Positions 29,309 to 37,260 of a stretch of DNA of 64,000 nt are shown piece by piece. Source of the stretch: Rubellimicrobium aerolatum (lineage in GTDB: Bacteria; Pseudomonadota; Alphaproteobacteria; Rhodobacterales; Rhodobacteraceae); contig NZ_JAGGJP010000009.1 in NCBI RefSeq assembly GCF_017872975.1, positions 62,001-126,000 of the forward strand, written 5' to 3'. The position numbers were made by a program, and so were the translations under genes. Position 1 is the first letter of the stretch, and each line of letters opens with the position of its first letter. The notes below the pieces were generated by a model. That model made no database searches and had not been told where the DNA came from. It worked only from the letters and a program-made list of their open reading frames with translations.

Positions 29309-31312
29309 TCAGGCCGCCGCGCCGGGGTTGCGGTAGAGGCCGCGGTGGTCGATCGCGGCGGCCGCGAAGTCGTGGCGCGCCTTGAACTCCATGCCGTCCA
29401 CCTCGAAGCCCGCACGGGTCTCGGTGTGCACGCCCTCGTTGCCGTCCAGGTAGGCGTACTCGACGGTGTCGATGCGGGCGGGATCGGCGGCGAGGTACCA
29501 GGGGTCTTGGCCCGCGGCGGGGATCAGCCGCGCCTCCTCGACCACCTGCAGGCGGCCCGAGAAGGTGTTGACCTCCGCCGTGCTCGAAGGCGTGGTGGCG
29601 GTCACCTGCTTGCGCGCCTCGACCGACCGCTGGCCCGGGGGCACCAGGATGAACTTCGGCAGGATCGAGATCAGCCGGCCCTCCAAGCCCTTCTGCTTGC
29701 CGAAGTCGCGATAGGCGGCGGCCAGCGCCGTCTCGTTGATGGTCGCGCCGGTCCCAACGTTGCCGTGATCGGCATGGAACAGGGCCTTGCCGTCGGCCAT
29801 CGCGGCGTTGGCGAGCAGGATGCCGTAGACGATGTCGCTCTCGAGGTCGGCCGCCGACGCGCCCCAGGCCTCGGGCATGCGGGTGAAGGCGTCGAGCTCG
29901 TCATTGATCAGCGCCTGGCGGGTGATCGGGAAGATGCGCCCGAAGGTGGCGAGGCCGTAGACCGCCTTGCCCTCGCCCATGGTGCCGTACTTGAACTCGC
30001 CGTTCTCGTTGACCTTCAGAAGGTCGGGAGCGCCGCCGAGCTGGGCGCGGGTCACGGGCCGGAAGTCGGCGATGGTCGCGCGGCGCGCCCAGGCCTGGAA
30101 GGTGCGGGGCGTCGATTCGTAGGCCGCGCGCAGGGTGCGGTTGGCGACGTTGCCGAGGATGGTCGGGAAGTCGCTGGCGGAGTGGTAGCCCGCCGAACGC
30201 ATGGTGAAGGCCGAGGCCGCGACCTCCATCTTCGACATGCCCCGGGTCGAGACGCCGCGCCGTCCCAGGACCTCACGGGCGAGCTCGAGGAGCGACAGGC
30301 CCCGGAACTCGCGCGCGCCCTCGGGCAGCTGCTGCCCCGAGGGGTTGTGACGGTGCATCAGCGCGGAGGCCACGGCGTCGCGGAAGGCGGTCTCGGTCGC
30401 GCCCTGGCTGCGCGCCTGCGCAGGCACGGGCTCCACCACCCGACCCGCCGGGTCGCTGCCGGCCAGGTGGTCGAGGATCGCGGACCGGGCGGCGTCGAGC
30501 GTGGCGCCCTCGCCGATGAGCGTGTCGGCCAGCGTCTCGGGGGCGCCGTGCCGCCGGCAGAGTTGCGAGATCTCGGACACGCGGCGGCGCTCCTCGGCGC
30601 GGATCGCGTCGGCCGAGGTGGCCTGCGGGCTGCCGGGCGGGGTGGGGACGGTCCGCGTCTCGGTGCCGGGCGCAGCCTGGTCTTCGTTTTCCATGGTGGT
30701 TCTCTCACGCTGAGCCGCGGGCGCGGCGGGGGTGTCCTTCCGGGTGAGGACGCAAGGGGCGAGCGCGTCGCGGCTGGCCTCGCCGGACCGGACGTGCGCT
30801 CCCGGATCGGCGGGCATGGCGACCGCCGAGATCTCGAAGGGCTCCCAATCGACGGCCCGCCACAGCTCGCGCTGGCCTTCGCGATTGGTGATCTCATAGC
30901 GGTGGACCCGATAGCCCACCGAGACGAAGCGGACCGAGCCCTCCATGATGCGCTGGACGGCGTCGGCCGCATCGGCGGCCTCGGTCAGGCGGACCGTGGC
31001 ATGGCCGAGGCTGCCCTCAATGCGGACGGAGCCTGGCACCACCGAGCCCAAGACGCTGCCCAAGCTCCAGGAGGAGTGCGAGTCGAGGAACGGCGCACCC
31101 GCGTTGAGCCGATCAAGCCGCACGGCGTTGCCGCTGACGATCAGCTCCTCGTCATACTCGACACGTTCGTCCCAGCCTTCCCAGCGCGCGCGCTGGACGG
31201 TGGCGCCGGTGGTCCAGACCACCTCGATCGTGCGGGCTTCGGCGTCGATGCTTGCCGGGCGCACCTCGGCAGCCCGCCCCAAGAGGGGCAGGAGGGCGTT
31301 TCGTTGGGGCAT
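29309..31312 (-). CDS. prohead protease-major capsid protein fusion
   Basis: A 667-aa single polypeptide. Residues 1 to about 200 form a HK97-type prohead protease (GAPFLDSHSSWSLGSVLG with catalytic His/Ser context, and EGSVRFVSVGYRVHRYE). A linker (about 200-290) follows, then a HK97-fold major capsid region with an N-terminal delta-like helix and late VNTFSGRLQVVEEARL. The protease would cut itself and the scaffold off the capsid subunits. Such fusions are a known type in phages of this group; the two functions are separate genes in HK97. It lies between the portal and DUF2190 genes. Confidence 0.85.
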   Translation of the reverse strand: MPQRNALLPLLGRAAEVRPASIDAEARTIEVVWTTGATVQRARWEGWDERVEYDEELIVSGNAVRLDRLNAGAPFLDSHSSWSLGSVLGSVVPGSVRIEGSLGHATVRLTEAADAADAVQRIMEGSVRFVSVGYRVHRYEITNREGQRELWRAVDWEPFEISAVAMPADPGAHVRSGEASRDALAPCVLTRKDTPAAPAAQRERTTMENEDQAAPGTETRTVPTPPGSPQATSADAIRAEERRRVSEISQLCRRHGAPETLADTLIGEGATLDAARSAILDHLAGSDPAGRVVEPVPAQARSQGATETAFRDAVASALMHRHNPSGQQLPEGAREFRGLSLLELAREVLGRRGVSTRGMSKMEVAASAFTMRSAGYHSASDFPTILGNVANRTLRAAYESTPRTFQAWARRATIADFRPVTRAQLGGAPDLLKVNENGEFKYGTMGEGKAVYGLATFGRIFPITRQALINDELDAFTRMPEAWGASAADLESDIVYGILLANAAMADGKALFHADHGNVGTGATINETALAAAYRDFGKQKGLEGRLISILPKFILVPPGQRSVEARKQVTATTPSSTAEVNTFSGRLQVVEEARLIPAAGQDPWYLAADPARIDTVEYAYLDGNEGVHTETRAGFEVDGMEFKARHDFAAAAIDHRGLYRNPGAAA

Positions 31313-31327
31313 GGGGGTCTCCTGTCC

Positions 31328-32881
31328 CTAGCTGGTCTCAGGGGGCTGGGCATCCGTCCCATCGGGGACGGCGCCGGATGCGGTGCTCTGCGCGACCCCG
31401 ACCTTGGACACGTGGCGGGGGTCGCTGTCGAAGACGAGGGTGCGGCCGTCGGCGGCTTGGGCGTCGGCGGCCCACTCCTCCAGGATCTCCTCAGGATCGT
31501 AGCCGCGCCGCGCGATCATCTGCGATCGGGTCGCGAAACCGGCCCGCACCTCGGCCAGGTCGGCCGCGACGTCCTGCAACGGGTTGACGCTCTCGAAGCG
31601 GGGCGTGGCCCATTCCGCCGGAATCGGCCGGTCGGGCAGAAGCCCGGCGAGCTGCGCGGCCTCGACGAACCACCGCCACATGGGCTCGCAGAACATCGGG
31701 ATCACGGTCTTCCACTGCAGCTGATCGACCATGCGACGGAACTCGTTGAGCCCGATCCGGTTCGAGGCGAAGTTGGCCTGGCTCATGTCGCCGGTCATCA
31801 GCGCATAGGGCACCCGCCAGCCGGCGGCGACGATGTGCATCTGTACCCGGTTCCACTCGGCCACCCCACCCGTCGCGGCCGGCTGGTTGAACTTCACGTC
31901 CTCGCCGCCATTGGCATAGGCCAGCATGCCGGGGGAGAACTCCTCCACCACGTTGCCGGACCCGTCCACCAGCCTGCCGTTGAGCCCGCGCCCGGTCGTC
32001 CCGTTCGGCGTCGCGTCGTCTTCGCGGATCACCACGCCGACGAGGCAGGCCTCGGTTTTCTTCCGCAGGAGCTCGGCGTGGTGCCAGTCGCCCAGGTCCC
32101 GCAGGCTGCGGATCGCGGGCACGCCCCAGGGGGTGCCGCGCGACTGGATGCGCTGGCGCTCGAAGAGGTGCGCGACCTGGGTGGCCGGGATCCGCACCGA
32201 TTGCAGGCTGCGCGCCAGAGGGGTCCGCTCGCCCGGATGCTCCGGGAACATCCAGTAGGCCGAACGCCGGCCCGTACGGTCGGTCTCGATCCCCTGCGAG
32301 ATGCGAGCGCCCGTGGCCTCCTGGGCGGATTTGCTCCCGTCGAGGTGATCGGCCTCCCTGATCTCGATCTGGAGAGGCACCGTCAGGCCCCGGCCCGCCG
32401 GCATGGGGCGGCGGAGCGCGAAGGCGTCGCCACCCTCCAGCATCTCCCGCACCGCGAGCGCCTGGAGCCCGTAAACGTCGGTGTGGCCGTGCGCGTCGCA
32501 CTGCTTCGACCAGACCTTCCAGAGGTCGTTGACCTTCTTGTCGAGAGCCTTGTCACCGGTGCGGGCGCGCGGCCGGATGCCCGGGCCCACGATGTTGTTG
32601 ACCAGGACCTGCAGGGCCTGCGCGGCCAGAGGGTCGTTGCGCACCAGGTCGCGCATCCGGTCCCGCAGGGTGCCGCCGGCCGCGCCGATCTCCGCGTCGG
32701 CCGAGGTGCCGGCCGTCCGCCAGCCGTCGGTGCCCCGCCCCCGGGCCGCCGCGTCATAGCCTCGGCGGGTGACCGACAGCGCCACCCGCTCGGCGAAGCG
32801 CCGGCGCGCCCATCGGGGCGAGACCCGCGCGATGGCCTCGTCCAGGAGGCCCCAGCGGACCCCGTCGTCAGGCGCGCCCAT
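31328..32881 (-). CDS. phage portal protein, lambda family
   Basis: A 517-aa protein of the lambda-type portal family (GpB-like), forming the dodecameric DNA channel at one capsid vertex. Family segments: LRDRMRDLVRNDPLAAQALQ, GHTDVYGLQALAVREMLEGG and SQANFASNRIGLNEFRRMVD. The ATG overlaps the gpW-like stop (ATGA). Confidence 0.92.
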   Translation of the reverse strand: MGAPDDGVRWGLLDEAIARVSPRWARRRFAERVALSVTRRGYDAAARGRGTDGWRTAGTSADAEIGAAGGTLRDRMRDLVRNDPLAAQALQVLVNNIVGPGIRPRARTGDKALDKKVNDLWKVWSKQCDAHGHTDVYGLQALAVREMLEGGDAFALRRPMPAGRGLTVPLQIEIREADHLDGSKSAQEATGARISQGIETDRTGRRSAYWMFPEHPGERTPLARSLQSVRIPATQVAHLFERQRIQSRGTPWGVPAIRSLRDLGDWHHAELLRKKTEACLVGVVIREDDATPNGTTGRGLNGRLVDGSGNVVEEFSPGMLAYANGGEDVKFNQPAATGGVAEWNRVQMHIVAAGWRVPYALMTGDMSQANFASNRIGLNEFRRMVDQLQWKTVIPMFCEPMWRWFVEAAQLAGLLPDRPIPAEWATPRFESVNPLQDVAADLAEVRAGFATRSQMIARRGYDPEEILEEWAADAQAADGRTLVFDSDPRHVSKVGVAQSTASGAVPDGTDAQPPETS

Positions 32882-33084
32882 CAGGACCTCCGGAAGCTGG
32901 CAAACCCCACGCGCGGGCGCGGGTTGCCCGAGGTGGCGGCGATTTCCGCCTCGATCACCCGGATGCGGGCCAGGAGCGCCGCCCCGTCGTCGTATCGGGT
33001 GCTGACCCCGTCATAGCGGACCTCGAGCACGCCGCTCGCATAGGCCGACTTGAGCGCGTCGATCTCGGATTGCGTCCAGGCCAT
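32881..33084 (-). CDS. gpW-like head-tail joining protein
   Basis: A 67-aa protein starting MAWTQSEIDALKSAYASGV, with a short beta hairpin (VRYDGVSTRYDD) and a C-terminal helix and basic tail. This is the gpW/head-to-tail connector family, placed between terminase and portal as in lambda. Overlaps with both neighbours are ATGA. Confidence 0.85.
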   Translation of the reverse strand: MAWTQSEIDALKSAYASGVLEVRYDGVSTRYDDGAALLARIRVIEAEIAATSGNPRPRVGFASFRRS

Positions 33085-35117
33085 CAGGACAACCAGCCTT
33101 TCCTTCGGGGCCCCAGATACCCGTCCGGGCGACCGGAGGGGGAACTGGGCGCCGCGTTGCCACCGGGGGTCGCAGGGGCCGCGGCAGCCACCGGCGCCGC
33201 CGCCTCCGCGTCAAAGAGGTCCGGCTGCGGCTCAAGGGGCGCACCGCCCCGCTCCGCCTCCAGCCGGTCCCACTGCTCGTCCGTCAACGAGGTCCAGCCG
33301 TGCCGCCGCGCGGCCGCCTCGGCGTAGTTCATCGTGTCCAGCGCCTCGTTTCTGCGCGTGGCCTCCACCAAATCCCAGGAGCTGGTCAGCACGCCCGTGC
33401 GGGACCGGCGCAGGACCCGCACCTCCGAGGTCACCTGCCGGAAGTACTCGTCGCCGAGGCCCCTGGCGAAATGCACGTAGCCACGCTCGATCGGGTCGAG
33501 CTTGGCAAGCCAGGTGTAGAAGTCCGCCTTGAGCTGGCTCACGTTCAGCATGAAGGCGCGCTTCTGCGCCCGCTTGGCTTGGCCGTCGTTGCGGCGCTCG
33601 AACTTCATGGGCAGGAGCACAGGCCCCGTGGCCGAAGTTGCACCCTTGACCAGGATGACCCGATTCCAGGGGTGGCGCTTGCCGTAGGCCCACACCTCCT
33701 CGGTGAAGGTGCCCACGTCGATCGCCATCATGTCGAGCGGCAGCCGCAGCCCCCGTTCAGTGCGCCAGGTCGCCTTGAGCAGCGCGTCGAGGGCCTCGCG
33801 CCCCTTCTCGTCCCCGATGAAGTGCGGGATCACCCGATAGTCCACGACCCAGCGACGGTAGCCTCGCCCGAAGGCCACCACCTGCACCTCGATCCGGTCG
33901 CCTTGGCAGTCAACGCCGGCGGCGAGGATCACGCCCTGGGAGGGCACCACGCCGACCGGCAGGCCCTCGCCCGAAGCCGCGTTCTCCACCCGGTCGCGCA
34001 GCTCGGTCCAGTCGGGCCCCTTGCTCGCCTGTTCGTAAGGCAGGCCCAGCACATCGTTGAAGAACGTCTGCTCGGTTTCCGCCTCGACAGCCTTGGCGAG
34101 CGCTGGCTCGGCCGCCGCGCCTACCTCGCCCAGGCTGGTCCAGCCCATGGCGCGCGCGTAATCGAGCGCGATCGACGCCCAGTCCCGCTGCGGCGCGTAG
34201 GCCCGCCACAGGTGGAAGCCCGGATGGTCGCCCCGTGGGTTGCTAGGCACCCAGTCGCCGACCGCCACGATCCGCACCTTGTCGGCGTGGCTGATGACGC
34301 ACCCACACGAGTCGCACGTGAAGTGCGCCGCGTGGAGCCGCTCGGGCTCCAGGTTGCGCCGAAAGTTCTCCCAGGTCAGCGGCGCCCGGTGCCCGCAGTG
34401 CGGGCAGGGCACGTGGTAGAAGCGGCGATCCGAGCGGTCGAAGGCCCGGGTGATTCGGCAGGTGCCCTTGATGAGCGGAGTAGAGACCCGCAGGATCTTC
34501 GCGTCCTCGAAACCCGAGGCCCGCGACAGCGACAGCTCCTCCGGGTCGCCCTTGTCGGTCTGCTCGAACTTGGACAGGTCGTCCATGATCACCAGCCGCC
34601 GCGAGGTGCCGGTGAGGTCGGCGGGCGAGCCGGCCGAGGCGACCTTGAGCGAGCCGTTGCGCGCCAGGGTCTCCTGGTTGAACTTGGCGTCCTTGTTGTC
34701 GCCGCCCCGTCCGTCCCCGAAGATCCGGCGCAGCCCCTCGGCCTGCCGGCGCATCGGCAGCCACTTGTTGTCCACCCACTCGGTCGCGGCCGACATCGTC
34801 GGGTGCACGACCAGGCTGTCGAGCGGCGTGTGCTCGTGCCAGGCCCCCAGCGTCGGCTGGATGATCGACACCGTCTTGCCCCACTGGGCGCTGCCCCGGA
34901 TCGTCACCTCCCGCGCGGGATGCTCCGGCGACAGGCACTCGTGGATCTCCCGAAGGAACGGGAAGCGGTCGATGCGGAACGGTCCCGGCATGGGCGACCG
35001 CTCGTCGAAGACGATGTTGTCCTCGCACCACCGCGTGATGTCCGGCGGCGACGGCGGGGCCAAAGCGTCGGCGAGCGCGCGGGCGATCACCGCCTCGGCC
35101 GAGGCCAGGAACCCCAT
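33084..35117 (-). CDS. terminase large subunit (GpA type)
   Basis: A 677-aa DNA-packaging motor of the lambda GpA family. The ATPase domain has a Walker A-like RGSAQWGKTVSI and a Walker B region RRLVIMDDLSKFE. A zinc-finger-like CPHCGH / CDSCGC pair sits mid-protein, and the nuclease domain has GVDCQGDRIEVQVVAFG and MMAIDVGTFTEEV. It cuts and pumps the phage genome. The ATG overlaps the small subunit stop. Confidence 0.93.
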   Translation of the reverse strand: MGFLASAEAVIARALADALAPPSPPDITRWCEDNIVFDERSPMPGPFRIDRFPFLREIHECLSPEHPAREVTIRGSAQWGKTVSIIQPTLGAWHEHTPLDSLVVHPTMSAATEWVDNKWLPMRRQAEGLRRIFGDGRGGDNKDAKFNQETLARNGSLKVASAGSPADLTGTSRRLVIMDDLSKFEQTDKGDPEELSLSRASGFEDAKILRVSTPLIKGTCRITRAFDRSDRRFYHVPCPHCGHRAPLTWENFRRNLEPERLHAAHFTCDSCGCVISHADKVRIVAVGDWVPSNPRGDHPGFHLWRAYAPQRDWASIALDYARAMGWTSLGEVGAAAEPALAKAVEAETEQTFFNDVLGLPYEQASKGPDWTELRDRVENAASGEGLPVGVVPSQGVILAAGVDCQGDRIEVQVVAFGRGYRRWVVDYRVIPHFIGDEKGREALDALLKATWRTERGLRLPLDMMAIDVGTFTEEVWAYGKRHPWNRVILVKGATSATGPVLLPMKFERRNDGQAKRAQKRAFMLNVSQLKADFYTWLAKLDPIERGYVHFARGLGDEYFRQVTSEVRVLRRSRTGVLTSSWDLVEATRRNEALDTMNYAEAAARRHGWTSLTDEQWDRLEAERGGAPLEPQPDLFDAEAAAPVAAAAPATPGGNAAPSSPSGRPDGYLGPRRKGWLS

Positions 35118-35758
35118 CAGACGTCCGCCTCGCCCTCGGCCGGCGTGAGGTCGGCCGCATCGGCCGCCTGCACCAGAGCCTCCGAGCGGTGCGCGCGGTG
35201 GCCGCGCCAGGTCGCGACCAGGATCTGGCGCACGGACTTGTAGTCCACGCCCAGCTCGTCGGCCACGCGCCGCGACGCCTCGCGAAGCACCGTCTCGAAC
35301 TCGGCGACCTCCTGGGCGATCAGCCGTTGGGTCTGCCGCGCCGCCTCGGCTGCCAGGACGAAGGTTCCCTCCGCCTCGAGGTTCTGCCGGCGCAGCCGCC
35401 GCGCCTCTTCCTCGGCCTTGAGCGTGCGCGCCAGCTCGTAGCGGTCGCCGTCGCCGGCGGGGAGCTCTGTGGCTCCTCCGCCGGTCGGGGGCGGCAGCGG
35501 GAGCATACGCGGGGGTGCCTGCTCCCCCATCTCCCGCTGCACGGCCAGAGCCTGCCTCGTGCCCGCGCCGTTCCCCATCATCTGCCCCGGGTCGAGTCGC
35601 CGGCCCAGGGCCTCGAAGCACTTGTCGCTGTCGAACCGCCGGGCCTGGCCCTCGCCCACGTAGCAGCCGGCGAGCTTGCCGTCGGCCACATACTGACTGA
35701 CCCGCGCCCGCGACACGCTGAGTCGCTCCGCCAGCTCAGAAGCCCGGACCATCGCCAT
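35117..35758 (-). CDS. terminase small subunit (Nu1-like)
   Basis: A 213-aa protein with an N-terminal winged/HTH domain (SELAERLSVSRARVSQYVAD) of the Nu1 DNA-packaging type. A helical multimerisation region (ARTLKAEEEARRLRRQNLEA) and a C-terminal TerL-interaction part follow. It should bind the packaging site, possibly in the repeat-rich region just upstream (35759-36099). First gene of the late operon. Confidence 0.85.
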   Translation of the reverse strand: MAMVRASELAERLSVSRARVSQYVADGKLAGCYVGEGQARRFDSDKCFEALGRRLDPGQMMGNGAGTRQALAVQREMGEQAPPRMLPLPPPTGGGATELPAGDGDRYELARTLKAEEEARRLRRQNLEAEGTFVLAAEAARQTQRLIAQEVAEFETVLREASRRVADELGVDYKSVRQILVATWRGHRAHRSEALVQAADAADLTPAEGEADV

Positions 35759-36099
35759 GTCGCCGCCCCGCTGAACTCTCCTGTTAAGCCCGGTTAAGGC
35801 TTTGCCGACTGTTAAGCCGCGCGAAACTCATGCGCTCAGCCGCCCCGTATACGGCAGGTGCCCCGGAAGGACCCAAGACCCCCCGGCCTAGGCCGGGATG
35901 GGCCGGATCGACCCAAAGTCGGGGCCAGCGAGGTGGGATCGACCGGGGCGGCCCAACCCGACCGCCCCGGTACGGGCCGCCTCCCCCCAGGAAGGACCGC
36001 CCGCAACGAGAAGCGCCCGGCCGGGTCTCCCCGCCGGGCGCATCTCTGCATCATGTCGCTACCGCTACGTCCGGTTGACCTAAGCCGTCAAGAGGGTTG
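35759..36099. other. late-operon leader with repeats; candidate cos/packaging region
   Basis: No gene. It holds three GTTAAGSC words (35783, 35793, 35811) just before terS, a perfect 16-bp palindrome CCCGGCCTAGGCCGGG (35882-35897), a 10-bp inverted repeat ACCGGGGCGG / CCGCCCCGGT (35942-35971) and a repeated GGATCGACC (35905, 35936). Packaging sites and the late promoter/terminator region of lambda-like phages lie next to terS, so either or both may be here. Confidence 0.5.
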
Positions 36100-36987
36100 T
36101 TAGAGCCCGTAGAGCCGGTCCAGCGCGGCACAGAGCGCGGCCCTCAACACGGCAAGGCTTTCGGTTCGCGCCGACCACCCCCGCCGCTGGAGCAGCGCGC
36201 TCAGGGTGAGACCCTCGCAGCAAACCGCATCCACCAGATCGGCCACCGTGATCGTGCGCCCCAGCTCCCGCGTCGCCCGATTCGTGGCGGCAAGCACCCG
36301 CCCCCCCTCCTTGCGGACGACGGTCGCGGCCTGCCGCCGAGGGGCCAGCGCCAGCTCCCGCCCGATCGCCGCCCGCATCCGGTCCAGCCGTTCGCCCCGC
36401 TGGATCACGCCGTCGATCCACGACCCCTGCCCCGACCCGCCCGACTGCCCCAGCGCCTCCACCGAGGTGCAGCGCACCCCCTCGCTCAGGCACCGCTCCC
36501 GCAGCCGTGCATACTCCCGCCCCGCCTCGACCTGGGCGACCGTGTAGGGCGGAGCCGCATCCTTGTCCCGCCGCCGGGCTTGCATGGTCATCACGTCAAA
36601 GGCATCGGCCAGCGCCACCGGGTGGAACCCGTCCCGCGTCACCGCCCGCGCACGCGGCCCGGCGTCCGTCCAGACCGTCTCGGCCTGCGGCGCCACCCGC
36701 ATCGGCCCCCGCGCCGGCGCGGCGACGATCTCGGGGCTCGCCACCTCGGGCACGGCCGCGCGCGCCTTGACCGCCTCCACCGCCGCCCGGTCCCGCTCGG
36801 CCCGAGCGACGGCCCGACGACGCAGGCAGGCCAGCCGCTCGCCCACCTCCGCGGCCCCGCAGGCCATGGCCAGCGCGTCCCGACCCTCGCCCGGCACCGC
36901 CCCGCAGGCCGGGCACCGGCCCTTGGGAGGCGTGGGAGGCACGTGGGAGGCAAGCGCCACGGCCTCGATTTGGGTCTCGATCTTCAT
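36100..36987 (-). CDS. phage protein of unknown function, possible late regulator
   Basis: A 295-aa protein with a short Cys motif near the N-terminus (GRCPACG), a Lys/Arg-rich middle and a helical C-terminal half with an HTH-like TITVADLVDAVCCEGLTLSA segment. I do not recognise the family. It is the last gene of the replication block, directly upstream of the repeat-rich leader of the late genes. That is the position of lambda Q, so a late gene activator or antiterminator is a reasonable but unproven guess. Confidence 0.6.
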   Translation of the reverse strand: MKIETQIEAVALASHVPPTPPKGRCPACGAVPGEGRDALAMACGAAEVGERLACLRRRAVARAERDRAAVEAVKARAAVPEVASPEIVAAPARGPMRVAPQAETVWTDAGPRARAVTRDGFHPVALADAFDVMTMQARRRDKDAAPPYTVAQVEAGREYARLRERCLSEGVRCTSVEALGQSGGSGQGSWIDGVIQRGERLDRMRAAIGRELALAPRRQAATVVRKEGGRVLAATNRATRELGRTITVADLVDAVCCEGLTLSALLQRRGWSARTESLAVLRAALCAALDRLYGL

Positions 36988-37259
36988 CCTGTTGTTCCTG
37001 CTCGGCTTTTCGTTTGTTTGGGAAGGTAGGGAGGCTAGGGAGGGTTTTCAGGAAAGTCCTACAGGAAGACCTCTCTTTCTCGGGGTCACCCCCTCTTTCA
37101 CGCGCGCGCGTGCGCGTGTGGGACTTTCCCCAAATGCCTCCCCAGCCTCCCTAGCTTCCCACGCCACGCCGCATCCCCTTGTCCTCAAAGCCATTCCCCC
37201 CCGGACCCCTGGAAGGGGCGCGCCGACCGCCACCCTCCCGCCACCTTCCCTAGCCTCCC
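36925..37259. repeat. cluster of GGGAGGC repeats; candidate phage origin
   Basis: Seven exact GGGAGGC/GCCTCCC words lie within 335 bp: 36925, 36934 and 36945 (inside the 295-aa gene), 37029, and reverse copies at 37136, 37145 and 37253. Two are part of a longer inverted pair, GGGAGGCTAGGGA at 37029 and its complement at 37247. The cluster lies next to the helicase-primase gene and includes the 273-bp gap between the genes. Iterons near a replication initiator are a known origin layout. Confidence 0.5.
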
Positions 37260-37260
37260 G

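Noticed and set aside
18271-33084. Gene transfer agent instead of a phage, because of the spike base protein.
   Set aside because: The presence of integrase, repressor, a split primase and a lambda-type terminase/portal set fits a prophage; the GTA cluster has different portal, terminase and gene order.
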